From an uncultured Lachnospiraceae bacterium (GTDB lineage Bacteria; Bacillota; Clostridia; Lachnospirales; Lachnospiraceae), in NCBI GenBank assembly GCA_910579495.1, contig CAJTVD010000030.1, forward strand, positions 1-44,429: a DNA stretch of 44,429 bases, written 5' to 3'. Under the pieces are notes generated by a model. That model made no database searches. It was not told where the DNA came from and saw nothing but the letters and a program-made list of their open reading frames with translations. The position numbers were made by a program, and so were the translations under genes. How positions within the stretch are numbered: the stretch's first letter is position 1; each line of letters starts with the position of its first letter. This document shows positions 43,853-44,429 of the stretch, piece after piece.

Positions 43853-44429
43853 TGACCCGTCCCCGCCAGCATAGACACCTAAAACGAAAGGATTCTATCC
43901 GGTTCTCAGTTTTACTCGTTTTTTCTAACTTTTACATCTACACGGGCTGCCGGAAAGGAACCAGCTCCCGACCGCCACACCCGCGTAAAGATTTATTCAA
44001 AAGCAGCTAAGCCACTTTCAAATCTGTCTGGTGTATCCGGTAATACTCTTCCGGCGTCAGATAGCCGTTTGCTTCATGGATCCGTTTTCGGTTATAAAAT
44101 ATCCATATATACTCAAATACCGCGCTCTTGGCTTCCTCGCGGGTGCGGAAATGCTGTCCGTTTAACCATTCCTGTTTTAGCTTCCCCCAGAAGCTCTCCA
44201 TCGGCGCATTGTCCCAGCAGTTCCCTTTACGGCCCATGCTGCTGATGAATCCATGCCCCTTTGCCAGTTCCTGATAATCCAGTGAGCAGTACTGGCTTCC
44301 CCTGTCGGAGTGCAGGATACAGCCCTTTGTAGTCTTTGTATGGCGGATGGCATCCTTCAGTGCGGATATCACCAGTTCTTTTGTCATACGTCCGTCCATT
44401 GCCGTGCCGACTATCTTATCCCCGCAAAG
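43853..44429 (-). mobile_element. IS3-family insertion sequence (3' part, runs off window)
   Basis: The element end TGACCCGTCCCCG begins at 43853, in the TGACC style of IS3-family inverted repeats, and interrupts the response regulator. About 150 non-coding bases separate the end from the transposase stop. The other end and the first reading frame lie beyond the window. Confidence 0.75.
44007..44429 (-). CDS. IS3-family transposase OrfB, partial
   Basis: The C-terminal 140 residues of an IS3-type integrase-core transposase, open to the window edge. It has the second catalytic aspartate in ILHSDRGSQYCS and the glutamate in NAPMESFWGKLKQEW of the DDE triad, then the conserved end FYNRKRIHEANGYLTPEEYY. 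The frame continues upstream of the apparent ATG at 44399 through CGDKIVGTA to 44429. The visible part is intact, so the element may be active. Confidence 0.92.
   Translation of the reverse strand, partial: LCGDKIVGTAMDGRMTKELVISALKDAIRHTKTTKGCILHSDRGSQYCSLDYQELAKGHGFISSMGRKGNCWDNAPMESFWGKLKQEWLNGQHFRTREEAKSAVFEYIWIFYNRKRIHEANGYLTPEEYYRIHQTDLKVA

Overview
The window looks like an accessory (defence and mobile-element) region of a low-to-mid GC Gram-positive anaerobe, most likely a gut clostridium of the Lachnospiraceae type. This rests on strong AGGAGG-type ribosome sites, frequent TTG starts, a BspA-like surface protein, three tandem large serine recombinases and a sigma-factor/DinG-helicase pair of the kind seen in clostridial integrative elements. 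No rRNA or tRNA gene was seen, so the species call is inference. Nearly every gene in the window lies on the minus strand.

Left part (1-9 kb): a decayed IS1182-family transposase; an aldo/keto reductase and a zinc alcohol dehydrogenase in a small operon, divergent from an AraC-type regulator; a small lipoprotein; and a 964-residue secreted protein with a TTG start, two Pro/Thr repeat arrays, a CHAP/NlpC-like domain and BspA-type leucine-rich repeats.

Defence block 1 (9-23.3 kb): a complete set of Wadjet type II genes (jetA-jetB-jetC-jetD), with jetC split by a -1 frameshift at an A7 run, lies directly downstream of a RADAR pair (rdrA ATPase, rdrB adenosine deaminase). RADAR is preceded by a broken AlbA_2-domain gene.

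Defence block 2 (23.7-33.5 kb): a compact seven-gene operon behind a near-consensus promoter (TTTACA-N17-TATAAT). It encodes a P-loop ATPase with a four-cysteine cluster, two large unrecognised proteins (499 and 961 aa), a MinD/ParA-like ATPase, an HD-domain protein carrying a zinc ribbon, and an AbiEi/AbiEii-like pair. I do not recognise the first five genes as any named system. They are the best candidate here for an undescribed one. Related non-coding blocks lie on both sides of the operon, as if it were a cassette.

Right part (33.8-44.4 kb): three consecutive large serine recombinases with a leader that can form two mutually exclusive hairpins, one hiding the ribosome site; two small proteins; a DinG-type iron-sulfur helicase; about 600 bases of hairpin-rich non-coding DNA; a sigma-70 region 4 protein; and an OmpR-type response regulator whose N-terminus was removed by an IS3-family element that runs off the window.

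Taken together, the recombinases, small mobile-element proteins and IS fragments suggest the defence operons were brought in or shuffled by mobile elements. All functional assignments come from reading motifs in translations, not from database searches.
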